Shown one piece after another: positions 63,222 to 64,000 of a stretch of 64,000 bases of DNA. Made by a program: the position numbers and the translations under genes. The DNA comes from Arsenophonus sp046530735. Lineage in GTDB: Bacteria > Pseudomonadota > Gammaproteobacteria > Enterobacterales > Enterobacteriaceae. The number at the start of each line of letters is the position of its first letter. Within the stretch, counting starts at the first letter, position 1. Location: positions 41,218-105,217 of the forward strand of contig JBHEQV010000009.1 in assembly GCA_046530735.1 (NCBI GenBank). Reading direction: 5' to 3'. Under the pieces are notes generated by a model. The model did not search any database. It was given only the letters and a program-made list of their open reading frames with translations, and was not told the DNA's origin.

Positions 63222-63752
63222 GCCTATCTTGGCAAAGGTTGTTGCTTTGCTCACAGAGTAATTTATAGCCACATCTATATTTCAATTTTTGTAGTTTTAA
63301 ATAATGTTCTTCAGTCTAGATAATTCGATAAATAAAATAACCCCATACCATAGTGGAGAGGCTACTCAGCTATACTTTTAATTAGCTAATATAATTTTCA
63401 CATTTTAAATGTGGAATTCTTTAAATAACTCTCTGTTTATTCAATCTTATTAGTCGATGGTAACTAATTTTGTGCTAACTGTAAAAGGTTTTCGTATCCC
63501 CCTTTGCTCCCTTCAAGCAAAGGATGAACTCTTTATCAATAATTAGCTCAATAAAATTGCTAACACATTCTGCATTAAAAACTCTTCAAAAATCTATTGC
63601 TCATCTATGATCCTATCGATCTCAGTCGATCATAAAAACACGATTCGTTCTTTCTTTTCATTTCTTTCTCTCTCACATTTTGTATTTTTCCTATCTGAAA
63701 TATAACCATTCTTTTTAAAGAATTCAGGAAAATACTTCGTCTATTTCAATAA
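63222..63752 (-). mobile_element. IS1595-family remnant, cut by IS256
   Basis: Left terminal repeat GCCTATCTTGGCAAAGGTTG at 63222; follows the copies at 28.3 and 55.9 kb up to the codons of the EVDETFF block, where an IS256 end begins at 63753. Confidence 0.75.
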
Positions 63753-64000
63753 GAGTTATTAGAAAATTTAGTATATGATTCTTAGGTTCCTCCCATTCTG
63801 ATATTTCGTAAATTTTGTTCTCTATCATTAAATTGAAGGTTATTTACTCCAGCGGTCAGCAGCTTAACTCCCGTTAGCCGCTTACAGATTTTTTTTAGAA
63901 AACTATAACAGCTTAAATACAATTGAAGGGATGTTTTTCTTAAACTGGAGTTTTTACACATCGACTACGTCGACTCACTATTATAAAAGCTTATTCAATC
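63753..64000 (-). mobile_element. IS256-family remnant, left end, runs off right edge
   Basis: Terminal repeat GAGTTATTAGAAAATTTAGTA at 63753, then the element's 3' part as in the copies at 26.8 and 56.7 kb. The rest is outside the window. Confidence 0.75.

Overview
The window reads as the chromosome of a gammaproteobacterium of the order Enterobacterales that is losing genes. It is AT-rich, has large gene-poor stretches and carries several worn-out insertion sequences. The 16S rRNA and the intact proteins look closest, from memory, to the Morganellaceae/Arsenophonus group of insect symbionts; that placement is an inference. Local gene order still follows E. coli in blocks: secA-lpxC plus the whole dcw cluster, nrdAB-yfaE/ubiG/gyrA, pssA-rrn-clpB-pgeF-rluD-bamD, and coaE-zapD-yacG.

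Layout. 1-20081 is the division and cell-wall block, nearly all on the minus strand: secA (cut by the edge), a dead secM, an opposed dciA-like gene, lpxC, ftsZ-ftsA-ftsQ-ddlB-murC-murG-ftsW-murD-mraY-murF-murE-ftsI-ftsL-rsmH, all intact, headed by a dead mraZ. 20.5-30.2 kb is mostly ruin: a dead cra, IS1595-, IS256- and IS481-family remnants, a dead DMT transporter, intact fabB and a dead mnmC. 30.4-38 kb holds intact yfaE, nrdB, nrdA, ubiG and gyrA. 38-41.6 kb is IS256 debris and unassigned DNA. 41.6-55 kb holds pssA, an rrn operon, clpB, dead pgeF, rluD and bamD. 55-64 kb holds IS debris around coaE, dead zapD, a shortened yacG, an inverted pair of IS256 fragments and waaA.

The most striking object is the rrn operon at 43.0-49.6 kb. 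Its 16S gene, promoter region, boxA and RNase III processing stem are preserved, but everything beyond the stem (tRNA-Ile, tRNA-Ala, 23S, 5S) has decayed, and the 23S carries an IS481 insertion. It appears to be an operon reduced to making 16S only, so working 23S and 5S must come from another locus.

Together the intact genes cover peptidoglycan precursor synthesis and polymerisation, Z-ring assembly, lipid A and Kdo addition, phosphatidylethanolamine, fatty-acid elongation, dNTP supply, DNA gyrase, protein export and outer-membrane assembly. The lost genes are mainly regulators or accessory factors (SecM, MraZ, Cra, ZapD, PgeF, MnmC). Dead DNA here also holds several perfect long-stem hairpins, and IS481 and IS1595 remnants meet at the same junction in three places.
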